Source: Bacteroidales bacterium (GTDB taxonomy: Bacteria; Bacteroidota; Bacteroidia; Bacteroidales; UBA7960). Taken from it: 59,047 nt of DNA. Under the pieces are notes generated by a model, which ran no database searches, was not told the origin of the DNA, and saw only the letters and a program-made list of their open reading frames with translations. Below are positions 47,501 through 55,720 of this stretch, piece after piece; position 1 is the first letter of the stretch, and the number at the start of each line of letters is the position of its first letter. The position numbers and the translations under genes were made by a program. Location of the stretch: the NCBI GenBank assembly GCA_007131245.1, contig SLQX01000016.1:1-59047 (forward strand), in the 5' to 3' direction.

Positions 47501-48531
47501 AAAAAAACGCCATCAAAAGTCATCAGACCGCCGCCGTCGGTCCCTACCCACATAAGACCATTATCATCCTGGGCGAAATCAAGGATATAGTTACTACTTA
47601 GCCCCTGCTGGGTTGTATAATTGAAAAAATGCTCACCGTTAAATACCGATATACCGCCTCCTCGTGTACCCAACCAAATGTTTTGATCAGCATCTTCTTC
47701 TATGGTATAAACAACATCATGGGCCAACCCATGGTAACTGGTAAATTGAGTAAAAAGGTCCCCATCATGCCGAACCACACCACCCCCAAAGGTTCCCAGC
47801 CAGATGTTTCCCTGGGAGTCTTCAAAAATAGTCTCCACACTTGCTATGGGAAAACCTTGTTCTTCATCAAAGACAGAAAATTTTTTCCCATCGAAAATCA
47901 CCAGGCCGGATCTTCTGGTACCCATCCAAATCCTTCCATCATCGGTAGCATGAACCGTTAAAATATCGTTTTCAGGTAACCCTTGCTCGGTGGTATAATG
48001 ACTAAAAGTTGAACCATCAAATCTAATCAGCCCACCACCGTATGTTCCCAACCATAAATTCCCCATGGGATCCTCTGCAAGGGCACTGATATCATCATGG
48101 GCCAGTCCCTGGTGACGCGTATAAAAACCAAAGCTGTAAGAGTTTTCCGCTTTCAGGTAAGGATCTTTTGAAGTGGTAATAACAGGAAGGCCGGTCCTGA
48201 CAGTTTTGGGTGAAATTTCCACTGGAACAGGAGCTGTAAAACCCTGGGCAATTCGCACCCTTGCATCACCCGCACGGGTGACTTGTTTTGTTGCATCTAA
48301 AGTAACAGGTTCTTTTAAAGGAATGATTTGAGGATCAGCAGCAGTTACTTTTTCCAGCTGATTGGCTCTTAGCATGTATGAAGAGTCGGGTTCAGTGGCA
48401 GCGATAAGAGTACCTTCTATAGGCATGAAAGGGATAAGATGGCTATCCACTTCCTCTCTGTCATGAATAACCTCAGAACAAGCAGATAAAACCAATACAA
48501 TTACGGGGGCAAAAAAAAGCGATACTTTCAT
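44584..48531 (-). CDS. Hybrid sensor histidine kinase with double beta-propeller sensor and C-terminal receiver
   Basis: Two-component sensor of 1315 aa. A lipobox (VLVLSACSE, Cys18) is followed by about 120 residues without recognised motif and then about 14 two-component-regulator propeller repeats (W-[LMIVF]-G-T-x-GG type), enough for two seven-bladed propellers, to near residue 720. A Y_Y_Y domain (KAVNIDGSTSEE region) and one transmembrane helix near 890-905 come next; inside the cell are HisKA (NMSHEIRTPLTG, His near 951), HATPase (DTGIGISPEKQ; GTGLGLSICREV) and a receiver domain with Asp in VLMDIQMPVMDG near 1245. No HTH or other output domain follows the receiver, unlike classical HTCS regulators, so a separate phosphorelay partner is needed. 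In Bacteroidota such propeller sensors often detect glycans; the ligand here is unknown. Confidence 0.88.
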   Translation of the reverse strand: MKVSLFFAPVIVLVLSACSEVIHDREEVDSHLIPFMPIEGTLIAATEPDSSYMLRANQLEKVTAADPQIIPLKEPVTLDATKQVTRAGDARVRIAQGFTAPVPVEISPKTVRTGLPVITTSKDPYLKAENSYSFGFYTRHQGLAHDDISALAEDPMGNLWLGTYGGGLIRFDGSTFSHYTTEQGLPENDILTVHATDDGRIWMGTRRSGLVIFDGKKFSVFDEEQGFPIASVETIFEDSQGNIWLGTFGGGVVRHDGDLFTQFTSYHGLAHDVVYTIEEDADQNIWLGTRGGGISVFNGEHFFNYTTQQGLSSNYILDFAQDDNGLMWVGTDGGGLMTFDGVFFTHYGQNAGFPDDDILCLLTSSGGDVWIGTRQAGIIRYDGQSFTSFTEAQGLINSFITVLSEDKNSNLWFGTYGGGLGYYQGDVFRHYSEYEGLPHGFIRSITAAEDSDYPWLGSHSQGLFKLHKGYLLQYTTEHGLPDNRLRSVFKEDSGKLWLGFLNHGLAIFDDGYFYLPPRDALLATSRVLHIQQSSNGDIWLATGGDGVFCFDGERFINYSTEQGLSSDHVVEIAEDQSGNMWFATRRGGINMFDGDSFVHYTENEGLPANEYLSLFIDGENTIWAGTYGSGLIKIKENRLFHFTERHGLSNNFVYSFIEDNNRNVWIGTRLGLNQFLDADYIEKSGNGNYYTTSWAHSKGIFFKAYSRNDGFMGTGVNSSAMYKASDNTIWIGSNDILTVFNPHKLPLSEEAPEVQIQALGLFNESVPWLAFYHNQDTLLRLANGMEISNFNFDGVSPWYGLPHNLTLAHYNNYICFNFVGISPAAKGKVGYTYKLEGFENDWNNVTYARRAFYGNLSPGSYNFRVKAVNIDGSTSEELQFPFTIKRPWWSSTWALAMYFILLLGFSFWVYFWRKEQARKREEKKQEELLLQKEVEVAQKSLEFKKNFLANMSHEIRTPLTGILGMAEVMKKTSLTPEQSDYLDTLIHSGENLRETINLVLDYSKIEAGKVNIKEEAFAVEKLFRETEKLFFSISKKEIHLNISIEQNVPPYIQSDYKRVFQIISNLLSNAVKFTPKGKINIHVSAMDFQQPIETQKSYCYIKVSVSDTGIGISPEKQKELFQPFYQAEQTYDRSHEGTGLGLSICREVAKLLGGNVDFKSTPGKGSTFWFTFRAKKVDMPKKDDLKQPIKEVVGEKSLRVLLVEDKKVNQKVIQLLLHSQNHKVDIVENGQQALEFFEPGKFDLVLMDIQMPVMDGIAATHRLREKYTNLPPIVGLSANAFEGDREKYMSMGMDEYITKPVKENDFANLVNKLNL

Positions 48532-48743
48532 TGCTTATAATGTTATAACCAGAAAAATGGTATTCAACTGATAAAGCAAACCTTACACTTCCCCTTATTC
48601 AAATCATACTCAATAGCTTTTTTCTTTTAATATTTGAAAATCATATCAATTGCTTGTTCCCTGGTCTTTTCCAAAAACATCCATTGATTTTTATATTAAA
48701 AAACCCATTAAACATCAGACTTTCACAAAAGCATTCATTGAAT

Positions 48744-49439
48744 TCAACCCTCCTGCCAGCGGTGTTTGATAAACATGATTCCACCCACATCCATCAATGG
48801 GCCATTATACAATGGTATGATTTCAATTTCATGTTCCAAAGAACTTTTAAATTCCTCTCCTCCCGGTAAGTTGTTCAAACTACCACAAATATATAGTTTT
48901 TTCATCCAAAAACCACAACAGCCACCGAAAAAGCCATTGGCAACCCCCTTTAGCAAAACTTTTGAAGGCTCAACAAAAACACTTTCAATCTCCTGTTTTG
49001 TTAATACTTTTTCAATCCCTCTGTCTGAAGTAATCATTGTCTTTCCGGCCTGAAGGGTGTTGCACCGGACATAACCCTGCCGGCAATGAATCAATGGATA
49101 TCCGAGATTTTTAATAACAGGATCCGTATATTTTGTGTTATGGAGTATCCCCTGCGAGGTATAAAGCGCATTGTAATGAGCAGTAAAAGGGTATTTCTGC
49201 CCTACAATAAAGGCCCCTTCCTGAAAAGATATACCTTCCTCCTGCAGTAACTGTTTATACTTTCCTGGCAAATTAGGAGCCACAACCAACCCTCCCGGCC
49301 ATTGAAAAAAAAATATATCAGGGTGCCCGGAAATGGCATCATAGCAAATACCATCAGTGGCAAATTCAACGACTTTACCTACTTGTGACAATTTATATTT
49401 AGCCTTATCCGGCGCCTTTTGATCAATGATAATCAGCAT
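48744..49439 (-). CDS. DUF6873-like protein (GME-fold family)
   Basis: 231-residue cytoplasmic protein without signal peptide. I recognise it tentatively as the DUF6873 family, which is grouped with the guanidino-modifying enzyme (GME) fold of arginine deiminase and dimethylarginine dimethylaminohydrolase. Sequence blocks include FFFQWPGGLVVAP, the Cys/His-rich LIHCRQGYVRCN, MITSDRGIEKVL, and the near-C-terminal GFFGGCCGFW and GPLMDVGGIMFI. Candidate catalytic residues are His/Cys in HCRQGYVRC and the CC pair. It starts inside the radical SAM gene (17-bp overlap), indicating coupled expression and likely joint function. Reaction unknown. Confidence 0.6.
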   Translation of the reverse strand: MLIIIDQKAPDKAKYKLSQVGKVVEFATDGICYDAISGHPDIFFFQWPGGLVVAPNLPGKYKQLLQEEGISFQEGAFIVGQKYPFTAHYNALYTSQGILHNTKYTDPVIKNLGYPLIHCRQGYVRCNTLQAGKTMITSDRGIEKVLTKQEIESVFVEPSKVLLKGVANGFFGGCCGFWMKKLYICGSLNNLPGGEEFKSSLEHEIEIIPLYNGPLMDVGGIMFIKHRWQEG

Positions 49440-50427
49440 ACAATTGGTTTGGATTTACTTCCGTACGAGCCTGAAAAACAACTTTGTCAAATTGCCCTTC
49501 CAGCCTTTTGCGGTTGAGGGCTTTATGCCCTATTGCTGCATTTATATTGGATGGATGCACTGAAACTACAAGTAATTTACCTTTTTTTACAGCCACTGCA
49601 TTTGTGATTTTTTTCTCCCACACTTTGGTTAATACCAGCTCTCCAAAAGCCGGATGAAAAGGGCCTCCAAGCATTGTGTTTTTATCATAAAAGCCTTCTG
49701 AGGGGTGCAAACCCATTCTTAGTACCTTTATCTTCCGGTTTTCAAAGAACAAATATAGCTGAGCACACAGGTCTACAGCCTCTTCAAGAGATTGAGGCTG
49801 GTGGTTTTCAGCCTTGTATAGTCGGGCTAAGTGAGTATCTTTGATAACCAGTGTGGGGTAGATGCGAACGGTATCGGCCTTTAACTGTGTAATTTTTTTC
49901 GCTGTTTCCATGGCTTTATCGGGAGTATCTTTTGGCAATCCGGTCATCATCTGTAAACCCAACTCAAATCCCATTGCATTGATGGCTGCTGCGGCCTGCT
50001 CAACATCTGCCACCAAATGCCCCCTACCCGATAGTTCAAGTATTTCATCATCCAGGGATTGCGCTCCCAGCTCAATAGAACGCACACCATGGCTTTTCAG
50101 GTTTTCCAGAATTTTTGCTGAAATATAATCGGGGCGGGTAGATAATCTTATACCCTTTACCTTTTGGGAAGCAATATAAGGCTCGACCAGAGACAAATAC
50201 TGGTTCTGTTTTTCCATATCTAACCCCGTAAAGCTTCCTCCAAAAAAAGCCACTTCTACAAAGCTTTTTTGCCATGGTATGGTTGACAGGTAGCTTTCGA
50301 TGGTCTTGATAACATCCTGGCTTTGGGGTAAAGCAAGTTTACCGGTAATGTTATACTGATTACAATATACACAGCGAAAAGGACAGGCCAATTCCGGAAT
50401 AAATATGGGAATATTAAAATATCGCAA
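49423..50427 (-). CDS. Elp3-like radical SAM protein
   Basis: Radical SAM enzyme with the 4Fe-4S motif C-x3-C-x2-C in ACPFRCVYCN near residue 15, followed by the GGSFTGL and RLSTRPDYI (GGE-like and SAM-contact) segments and IELGAQSLDD. This order resembles Elp3 and HemN-type enzymes (COG1243-like), but there is no GNAT acetyltransferase domain and the last 100 residues (starting GLHPSEGFYDKNTM) are unlike SPASM or B12-binding regions. The only good start in the open frame is TTG at 50427, as a stop lies five codons upstream. A -7 element lies upstream. The downstream overlapping DUF6873-like gene is the likely functional partner. The substrate is not known. Confidence 0.78.
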   Translation of the reverse strand: MRYFNIPIFIPELACPFRCVYCNQYNITGKLALPQSQDVIKTIESYLSTIPWQKSFVEVAFFGGSFTGLDMEKQNQYLSLVEPYIASQKVKGIRLSTRPDYISAKILENLKSHGVRSIELGAQSLDDEILELSGRGHLVADVEQAAAAINAMGFELGLQMMTGLPKDTPDKAMETAKKITQLKADTVRIYPTLVIKDTHLARLYKAENHQPQSLEEAVDLCAQLYLFFENRKIKVLRMGLHPSEGFYDKNTMLGGPFHPAFGELVLTKVWEKKITNAVAVKKGKLLVVSVHPSNINAAIGHKALNRKRLEGQFDKVVFQARTEVNPNQLYADYH

Positions 50428-50505
50428 GAAGGAACATTTTTATTATAGAAGGAATACAAAACAGTAGCATTGTAGACAAGCTAGAGTTTATTTTTGTACC
50501 TCAGG

Positions 50506-50513
50506 CAAAGCTA
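50506..50513 (-). promoter_or_regulatory. -7 promoter element TAGCTTTG (radical SAM operon)
   Basis: Minus-strand TAGCTTTG, about 78 bases before the TTG start of the radical SAM gene. Confidence 0.45.
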
Positions 50514-50576
50514 AATAAAAAGCCAGATAAAAAGTAGTTATCGCAATATAAATTACTTCATATGGGGTGAAAAGGA

Positions 50577-50584
50577 TATCTTTG
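50577..50584 (+). promoter_or_regulatory. -7 promoter element TATCTTTG (DMT permease)
   Basis: TAnnTTTG match with 16 bases to the ATG at 50601, implying a short leader. Confidence 0.5.
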
Positions 50585-50600
50585 CGCCAAAATTAAAAAA

Positions 50601-51494
50601 ATGGAAATCAGAATTGGAGAGTTAGCCGCCCTGGGTACAGCCTTTTGCTGGACCATCACTGCCATATCTTTTGAAACAGCCAGCCGTAAAGTAGGAAGTG
50701 TGGCAGTAAATATCATCAGGTTGGTTATGGCCCTTGCACTACTCAGTTTTTTTTCATGGCTCAACAGAGGCATGTTTTTCCCAACTGACGCCACTGCTTA
50801 TATGTGGTACTGGTTGTTACTTTCAGGAATTGTAGGTTTTGTAATTGGTGACCTTTTTCTTTTTGAGGCTTTTACCCTTATCGGCTCAAGACTCTCCATG
50901 CTGATAATGACCCTGGTGCCTCCTATCACAGCAACACTTGGCTGGTTTTTAATGAACGAACAAATGACCTGGCTCAACATTTTGGGTATGGCCATGACCA
51001 TATCAGGGATTGCACTGGTTATTTTTCAGAAGCATAACTCAAAAGGGGAAAAAATCAGCTATCCTGTAAAAGGTTTGCTGTTTGCTTTTCTGGGTGCAGC
51101 AGGACAAGCCACAGGCTATGTACTGAGCAAATACGGGATGGGTGATTTTGACCCTTTCGCAGCCACACAAATTAGGGTAATGGCAGGGATCTTTGGATTT
51201 ACTATCGTAGTGTCATTTTTCAAAAGATGGAGAGCGGTTTTTGGAGCCTTAAAACAAAGAAAACCCATGTTGCTTATGTTGCTTGGAGCTACCTTTGGCC
51301 CGTTTATAGGTGTTTCACTGTCCCTGTTGGCAGCCCAAAATACAACCACCGGTATTGCCTCTACCATCATGGCCATCACGCCAATCCTGATCATTCCACC
51401 AACCATGATTTTCTTTAAACAATCTGTAAGCTGGAAAGAAATTGTTGGGGCTATAATAAGTGTGGGTGGTGTATCGTTATTCTTTATCTTCTGA
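50601..51494 (+). CDS. EamA/DMT superfamily permease
   Basis: 297-residue membrane protein with ten predicted transmembrane helices arranged as two EamA repeats, the first from LAALGTAFCWTITAIS and the second from KGLLFAFLGAAGQATG. DMT family members export amino acids, nucleobase compounds or other metabolites; nothing here narrows that down. It is followed after 50 bases by the penicillin-binding protein gene on the same strand and may share its transcript, although that gene does not obviously depend on it. Confidence 0.88.
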   Translation: MEIRIGELAALGTAFCWTITAISFETASRKVGSVAVNIIRLVMALALLSFFSWLNRGMFFPTDATAYMWYWLLLSGIVGFVIGDLFLFEAFTLIGSRLSMLIMTLVPPITATLGWFLMNEQMTWLNILGMAMTISGIALVIFQKHNSKGEKISYPVKGLLFAFLGAAGQATGYVLSKYGMGDFDPFAATQIRVMAGIFGFTIVVSFFKRWRAVFGALKQRKPMLLMLLGATFGPFIGVSLSLLAAQNTTTGIASTIMAITPILIIPPTMIFFKQSVSWKEIVGAIISVGGVSLFFIF

Positions 51495-51544
51495 CAAAAA
51501 GAAATACGTCCAAATACAACGCGTAGTAAATCCTGAGCGCTATT

Positions 51545-53890
51545 TTGAAAAAAAAACTCCAAATATATTTTGACCGAATATCCCAAATTTTTAAACCAGC
51601 CAACCCAAAAAAATTTTCCAGGCTGCTTCTGATTATAGTTGCATCGGGCATTTTATTAATGACTTTGCTTCTTTTTTCCTTTGTTTTAAGTGTTCGCATG
51701 GGTTTGTTTGGGACACTTCCCGATCACCAGGAACTTGCCTCCATAGAAAACCAGACATCCTCCGAAATCTATGCATCTGACGATGAATTACTGGGAAAAT
51801 ATTTCATTTATGACCGCTCTCAACTATTGCCTAATCAAGTCTCTGATAACCTTATCAATAGCCTCATAGCAACTGAGGATGCAAGGTTCTACAGCCATAA
51901 TGGCATCGATTACCGTAGTCTCATGCGTGTGTTTTACCGCACCCTTTTATTGAGGCAATCATCAGCAGGGGGTGGCAGCACTTTGAGCCAGCAGCTGGCA
52001 AAAAATCTTTATCCACGAAATGGAGACAGTTTTCTTTCTTTAGCTGTGGATAAAATTAGAGAAATGATTATTGCACGGCGGCTGGAGAGTATTTACTCCA
52101 AAAATGAAATATTGTTATTGTACCTGAATACCGTCTCCTTTGGTGAAAATGTATATGGTGTTACAGCTGCCTCTCTGCGCTTTTTCAACAAGAACCCCCG
52201 GGACTTAACTATAGAAGAAGCTGCCACACTTACAGGCATGTTAAAAGCCACTTCTTTTTACAATCCAAGACTTTTCCCGCAAAGAGCTCTTGACCGCAGA
52301 AACACAGTTATAGGCCAATTAAAAAGATATAAATACATAAACACTCATCAGGCCGATTCGATAAGGCAACTTCCCCTGGAGCTTGATTACACCCCTATGT
52401 CTCACCATCAGGGACCTGCACCCTATTTTAGAGAGTCAGCACGTACACATATTACCCGGTTATTGCATAAATACAACCAGGAAAACAATACCCAGTATAA
52501 CCTTTACACCGATGGACTAAAAATATACACCACCCTGGATTATAACCTGCAGCTCATTGCTGAAAAAGCCGTCGAAAAACAACTCCGGGAACAGCAACAG
52601 CGCATGAATGAGTATTATAAACGGTTATCCAGGCAAAAAGCCATGCCACTTCTACGGAAGTTAATGCTCCAAACCCAACGATACCAATCATTTCAAAAGA
52701 ATAATCTGGAGAGTGAGTCTGTTGAAGTACACTTTGACCAAGCCATTGCCATGGAATTTTACGAACCCGGAGGATCACAACGCCTTGAAATTTCACCGCT
52801 TGACTCCATCTTTTTATCTCAACAAGTAATCCACGCAGGTTTGGTATCGCTGGATCCCCGAAATGGTGCCATAAGAGCCTGGGTGGGTGGCAACAACATC
52901 AGTTTCTATCAGTATGATCATGTATTGGCCCAAAGGCAGGCTGGTTCTACATTTAAACCTCTGGTATATGCTACAGCTTTGGAGATGGGCATAGAGCCTT
53001 GTGAGTATGTAAGCAATGACTCCATCGTTTTTGAGGACAACGAAGGATGGAGCCCAGGCAATGTGGATGGTAATTATGATGGGTATTACAGTATGGCAGG
53101 AGCCCTCGCACATTCAGTAAACACCGTTTCTGCCCATTACATTAACCTCACAGGTATATTGCCTGTACTGGAAGTTGCACACAAAGCGGGCATCCACTCC
53201 CCCCTGCCACGTGTTCCTTCTATTGCACTAGGTACGGCCGATGTGAGCCTGCTGGAGATGACTTCTGCTTTCACCCCTTTTGTTAACAAAGGGAATTCTC
53301 AAAAACCCTTTTGGCTGTTGAAAATAGAGGATAAAAACGGTAAGGTAATTTACGATAACAGACCATCCCGTGAAACACCCGTGTTTTCAGAAAGTACTGC
53401 CTTAATGAGTCGCCAGATGCTTTCCTCTGTAGTAGATAGTGGTACAGCAGCCCAATTGCGCAACCGATTTGGCATTACAGATGCTTTGGCTGGTAAAACA
53501 GGGACCACCCAGCATGGTGCTGACACCTGGTTTGTTGGATTTAGCCCGGGCTTAATAACCGGAGTATGGACCGGAGTTGAAAACCCTGCTTTCGCTGGAA
53601 TTTATAAAACCCCACTCAGTTCTACCAATAGTGCTGTTCCGGTTTGGGGAGAGTATTACCGTATGATTTCTGAAAACACCCAAACCCGTGAATATAACAG
53701 GGGCTCTTTTACCCCACTGCCTGATTCATTGGCCATAAAACTTCAATGCAATATGTTTTTGGAAGAGCTACCCTCCCAAAGTTGGTGGGAAAAAATATTT
53801 TCCAGACCGGACGATGGTACTCCTGAGCCGAAACCCCGGGATGAGGAGCAACCAAGCCGTTTCCGCAGGTGGTTAGATAGGGTTTTCTGA
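51545..53890 (+). CDS. Class A penicillin-binding protein (PBP1a-type)
   Basis: Bifunctional peptidoglycan synthase. After a cytoplasmic tail and one transmembrane helix (LLLIIVASGILLMTLLLFSFV, about residues 28-50) comes the GT51 glycosyltransferase: EDARFYSHNGID, GGGSTLSQQLAKN and RRLESIYSKNEILLLYLN. The transpeptidase follows with the three active-site motifs SxxK (GSTFKPL), SxN (SVNTV) and KTG (GKTGTT). Length is 781 aa. The track start is TTG 51545, 50 bases after the permease; the in-frame KKKLQIYF segment that follows supports it. The 3' end is only 4 bases from the convergent Spy-like gene. Confidence 0.94.
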   Translation: MKKKLQIYFDRISQIFKPANPKKFSRLLLIIVASGILLMTLLLFSFVLSVRMGLFGTLPDHQELASIENQTSSEIYASDDELLGKYFIYDRSQLLPNQVSDNLINSLIATEDARFYSHNGIDYRSLMRVFYRTLLLRQSSAGGGSTLSQQLAKNLYPRNGDSFLSLAVDKIREMIIARRLESIYSKNEILLLYLNTVSFGENVYGVTAASLRFFNKNPRDLTIEEAATLTGMLKATSFYNPRLFPQRALDRRNTVIGQLKRYKYINTHQADSIRQLPLELDYTPMSHHQGPAPYFRESARTHITRLLHKYNQENNTQYNLYTDGLKIYTTLDYNLQLIAEKAVEKQLREQQQRMNEYYKRLSRQKAMPLLRKLMLQTQRYQSFQKNNLESESVEVHFDQAIAMEFYEPGGSQRLEISPLDSIFLSQQVIHAGLVSLDPRNGAIRAWVGGNNISFYQYDHVLAQRQAGSTFKPLVYATALEMGIEPCEYVSNDSIVFEDNEGWSPGNVDGNYDGYYSMAGALAHSVNTVSAHYINLTGILPVLEVAHKAGIHSPLPRVPSIALGTADVSLLEMTSAFTPFVNKGNSQKPFWLLKIEDKNGKVIYDNRPSRETPVFSESTALMSRQMLSSVVDSGTAAQLRNRFGITDALAGKTGTTQHGADTWFVGFSPGLITGVWTGVENPAFAGIYKTPLSSTNSAVPVWGEYYRMISENTQTREYNRGSFTPLPDSLAIKLQCNMFLEELPSQSWWEKIFSRPDDGTPEPKPRDEEQPSRFRRWLDRVF

Positions 53891-53894
53891 TGAA

Positions 53895-54383
53895 TCAGTT
53901 CCTGCGTCTGTCCTGCTGTCTACCTCTTCCGTGCCCTTCACGGTAAAGCTGCCTGTTGAAACTTCTTTCAGCATGGTAGAGAAGTACCACCTTTTTCAAA
54001 GGGAGTATTTCTTTAAACTTTTCATGATATTCGCGACGCAAAGCAGCCATTTCTTCCATGTTTTGGATATCCGCATCAGCCACTTCACGCAATTGCTCTT
54101 CACTCATATCATGCAGCTCCCTCAAAGGGACCCTTTGCTCACGGTGAGCAATCATCATTTGGTTGCGTTTGTCGGTATACTCGTTGTAAACGGGCCAAAA
54201 TTGTTGTGCTTCTTCAGGAGTGAGAGAAATTTCCTGGGTTATATAAGCTATTCTCTTGGCTTCCATCTCGCGAAATCTTTCCTGCCATTGTCCTGCCCCT
54301 TGTCCGGGCTGGCCATATCCATCCACACCCCAAAAAACAATAAACAACAACAATACGGCAATATAATTAGGCATTTTCTTCAT
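53895..54383 (-). CDS. Spy/CpxP-like periplasmic protein
   Basis: 162-residue exported protein with a signal peptide (YIAVLLLFIVFWGVDGYGQ) and an almost entirely helical body. The segment SLTPEEAQQFWPVYNEYTDKR is the type of L-T-P-x-x-A-x-x-x-W motif seen in small Bacteroidota proteins grouped near Spy/CpxP; the C-terminus is very basic (GHGRGRQQDRRRN). It is the last gene of the sigma/anti-sigma cluster, 37 bases after the anti-sigma gene. In other bacteria Spy and CpxP act as chaperones or stress sensors; that role is inferred. Confidence 0.65.
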   Translation of the reverse strand: MKKMPNYIAVLLLFIVFWGVDGYGQPGQGAGQWQERFREMEAKRIAYITQEISLTPEEAQQFWPVYNEYTDKRNQMMIAHREQRVPLRELHDMSEEQLREVADADIQNMEEMAALRREYHEKFKEILPLKKVVLLYHAERSFNRQLYREGHGRGRQQDRRRN

Positions 54384-54420
54384 AATTCAAGGATTTTTTA
54401 TTCAATATTTGGTATAACTT

Positions 54421-54912
54421 TTACCATGAATTTTCCACATCTATGGGCGATTGCATATAGTAATCACCATAGGTGGCAATATAGTCTATAAATTCATCTT
54501 CATTGTCAAACGTAGCAAAAAACTCCTCATCTTCTGCCTCTTCCAATGTTTCACCCAAAACCATATCATAATAGGCAGCGGACTGGTAATCGGCATAATA
54601 AGCAAAATATTCATCAAAAAGTGCATCATCCGTATATCCGTTCATGGCTTGCGGAGTCTCCTTTTGCCATATGAAATATCCGGCAAAAATCAGAAAAACA
54701 GCTACTGTCAAAGCATAAGCAAACTGCGGAATGCCCAAGCGGGAAAACACAGTATGCTGTTTTTTTTGCAACTGCTCCCTTCGTTTGCGAATATCCTGGG
54801 GCAAAGTTTCAAAATAATTGCCGGGTACTGAAAAAGGAGTTTCACCACTGTGTTTTTCCAGTGATGGAGCTACTTGCTTCAGTTCTTTTTTAATTTTATC
54901 CTTGTCTTCCAT
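54421..54912 (-). CDS. Putative anti-sigma factor (single-pass membrane protein)
   Basis: 163 residues with a cytoplasmic N-terminal part (about 1-65, with FSVPGNYFETLPQDI), a single transmembrane helix (about 66-85, FAYALTVAVFLIFAGYFIW) and an acidic extracytoplasmic tail rich in Asp/Glu/Tyr. No zinc-binding anti-sigma motif is seen, so the assignment rests on position right after an ECF sigma gene and on topology. It is 43 bases downstream of the sigma gene and 37 upstream of the Spy-like gene. Confidence 0.6.
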   Translation of the reverse strand: MEDKDKIKKELKQVAPSLEKHSGETPFSVPGNYFETLPQDIRKRREQLQKKQHTVFSRLGIPQFAYALTVAVFLIFAGYFIWQKETPQAMNGYTDDALFDEYFAYYADYQSAAYYDMVLGETLEEAEDEEFFATFDNEDEFIDYIATYGDYYMQSPIDVENSW

Positions 54913-54955
54913 TACAGGGTATTTTTTATTTTAGACAACAAAACCCCTCAAGGGT

Positions 54956-55504
54956 TTAATGCCTGGATATATACTCCTCAATTTTCTTTGCAGCATGATG
55001 ATAAGAAGCCTTCAGAGCACCTTCTGAAGTTTCCAGTATTTGGGATATTTCTTCGTATTTCATTTCATCAAAATAACGCATGTTGAACACCACTCTTTGT
55101 TTCTCAGGAAGTGTAAGAATGGCTTTTTGTAATAACTTCTGGATCTCATTTCCGGTAAAACCTTGATTGCTGTCAACTTTTGTTATTAAAGACTCTTCCA
55201 CATCCTGCCAGGGTAAAAAGAACCGGCGTTTTTTTCTCTTGAGAAAACTCAGCGCCTCATTGGTGGCAATGCGATAGAGCCAGGTAAAAAGACCTGAATC
55301 AGACCTGAACCGTTCCAGTCCTTTCCAGGCTTTAATAAAAACCTCCTGAATTAAGTCATTGGTGTCTTCATGATCCAAAACCAGGCGTCTTAAATGCCAA
55401 TAAATTTTTTCCTGATATTTTCTTACAATCAAATCAAAAGCATAATTGGGATTACCCGAATTATGGTAAAGATCAAGAAGCTTTTCATCAGAATAGTTAG
55501 TCAT
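54956..55504 (-). CDS. ECF-type RNA polymerase sigma factor
   Basis: Group 4 sigma factor with region 2 (DLIVRKYQEKIYWHLRRLV, DTNDLIQEVFIKAWKGLERF, TWLYRIATNEALSFLKRK) and region 4 (ILTLPEKQRVVFNMRYFDEMKYEEISQIL). The track begins at 55519, but that codon lies in a TAnnTTTG element, so ATG 55504 (MTNYSDEKLLDL) is favoured, giving 182 residues. It heads an apparent operon with the anti-sigma and Spy-like genes, pointing to envelope-stress regulation, possibly autoregulated. Its promoter specificity is unknown. Confidence 0.92.
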   Translation of the reverse strand: MTNYSDEKLLDLYHNSGNPNYAFDLIVRKYQEKIYWHLRRLVLDHEDTNDLIQEVFIKAWKGLERFRSDSGLFTWLYRIATNEALSFLKRKKRRFFLPWQDVEESLITKVDSNQGFTGNEIQKLLQKAILTLPEKQRVVFNMRYFDEMKYEEISQILETSEGALKASYHHAAKKIEEYISRH

Positions 55505-55516
55505 ACAGCATTTTGG

Positions 55517-55524
55517 CAAAAATA
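55517..55524 (-). promoter_or_regulatory. -7 promoter element TATTTTTG (sigma operon)
   Basis: Minus-strand TATTTTTG is a TAnnTTTG match with 12 bases before the ATG at 55504. It decides against the upstream start at 55519. Confidence 0.45.
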
Positions 55525-55720
55525 GATTGCTGCTTCTTTTTAGGTGAAGCTATTGGTTTGACTGATACAAAAACATAAGGTTTAAAAGCACCATGAAATA
55601 ATTTTTGAATTGTTTCCTGATTTACAAAACACCAACCATTCATTAAACATAAAGCAGAACTCCATACTTTAAGTGTTCTCCGGAACAAACCCAGAAGGTT
55701 TTGCTGAAACAGCCTCCCTA

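Noticed and set aside
46500-48150. Repeated DNA in the hybrid kinase gene that could resemble a repeat array
   Set aside because: The periodicity follows the propeller repeats of one ORF; spacers are coding and repeats diverge, so it is not CRISPR.
53931-54491. 186-codon ORF antisense to the Spy-like gene
   Set aside because: The minus-strand gene has a signal peptide and operon context; the plus-strand frame shows no recognisable features.
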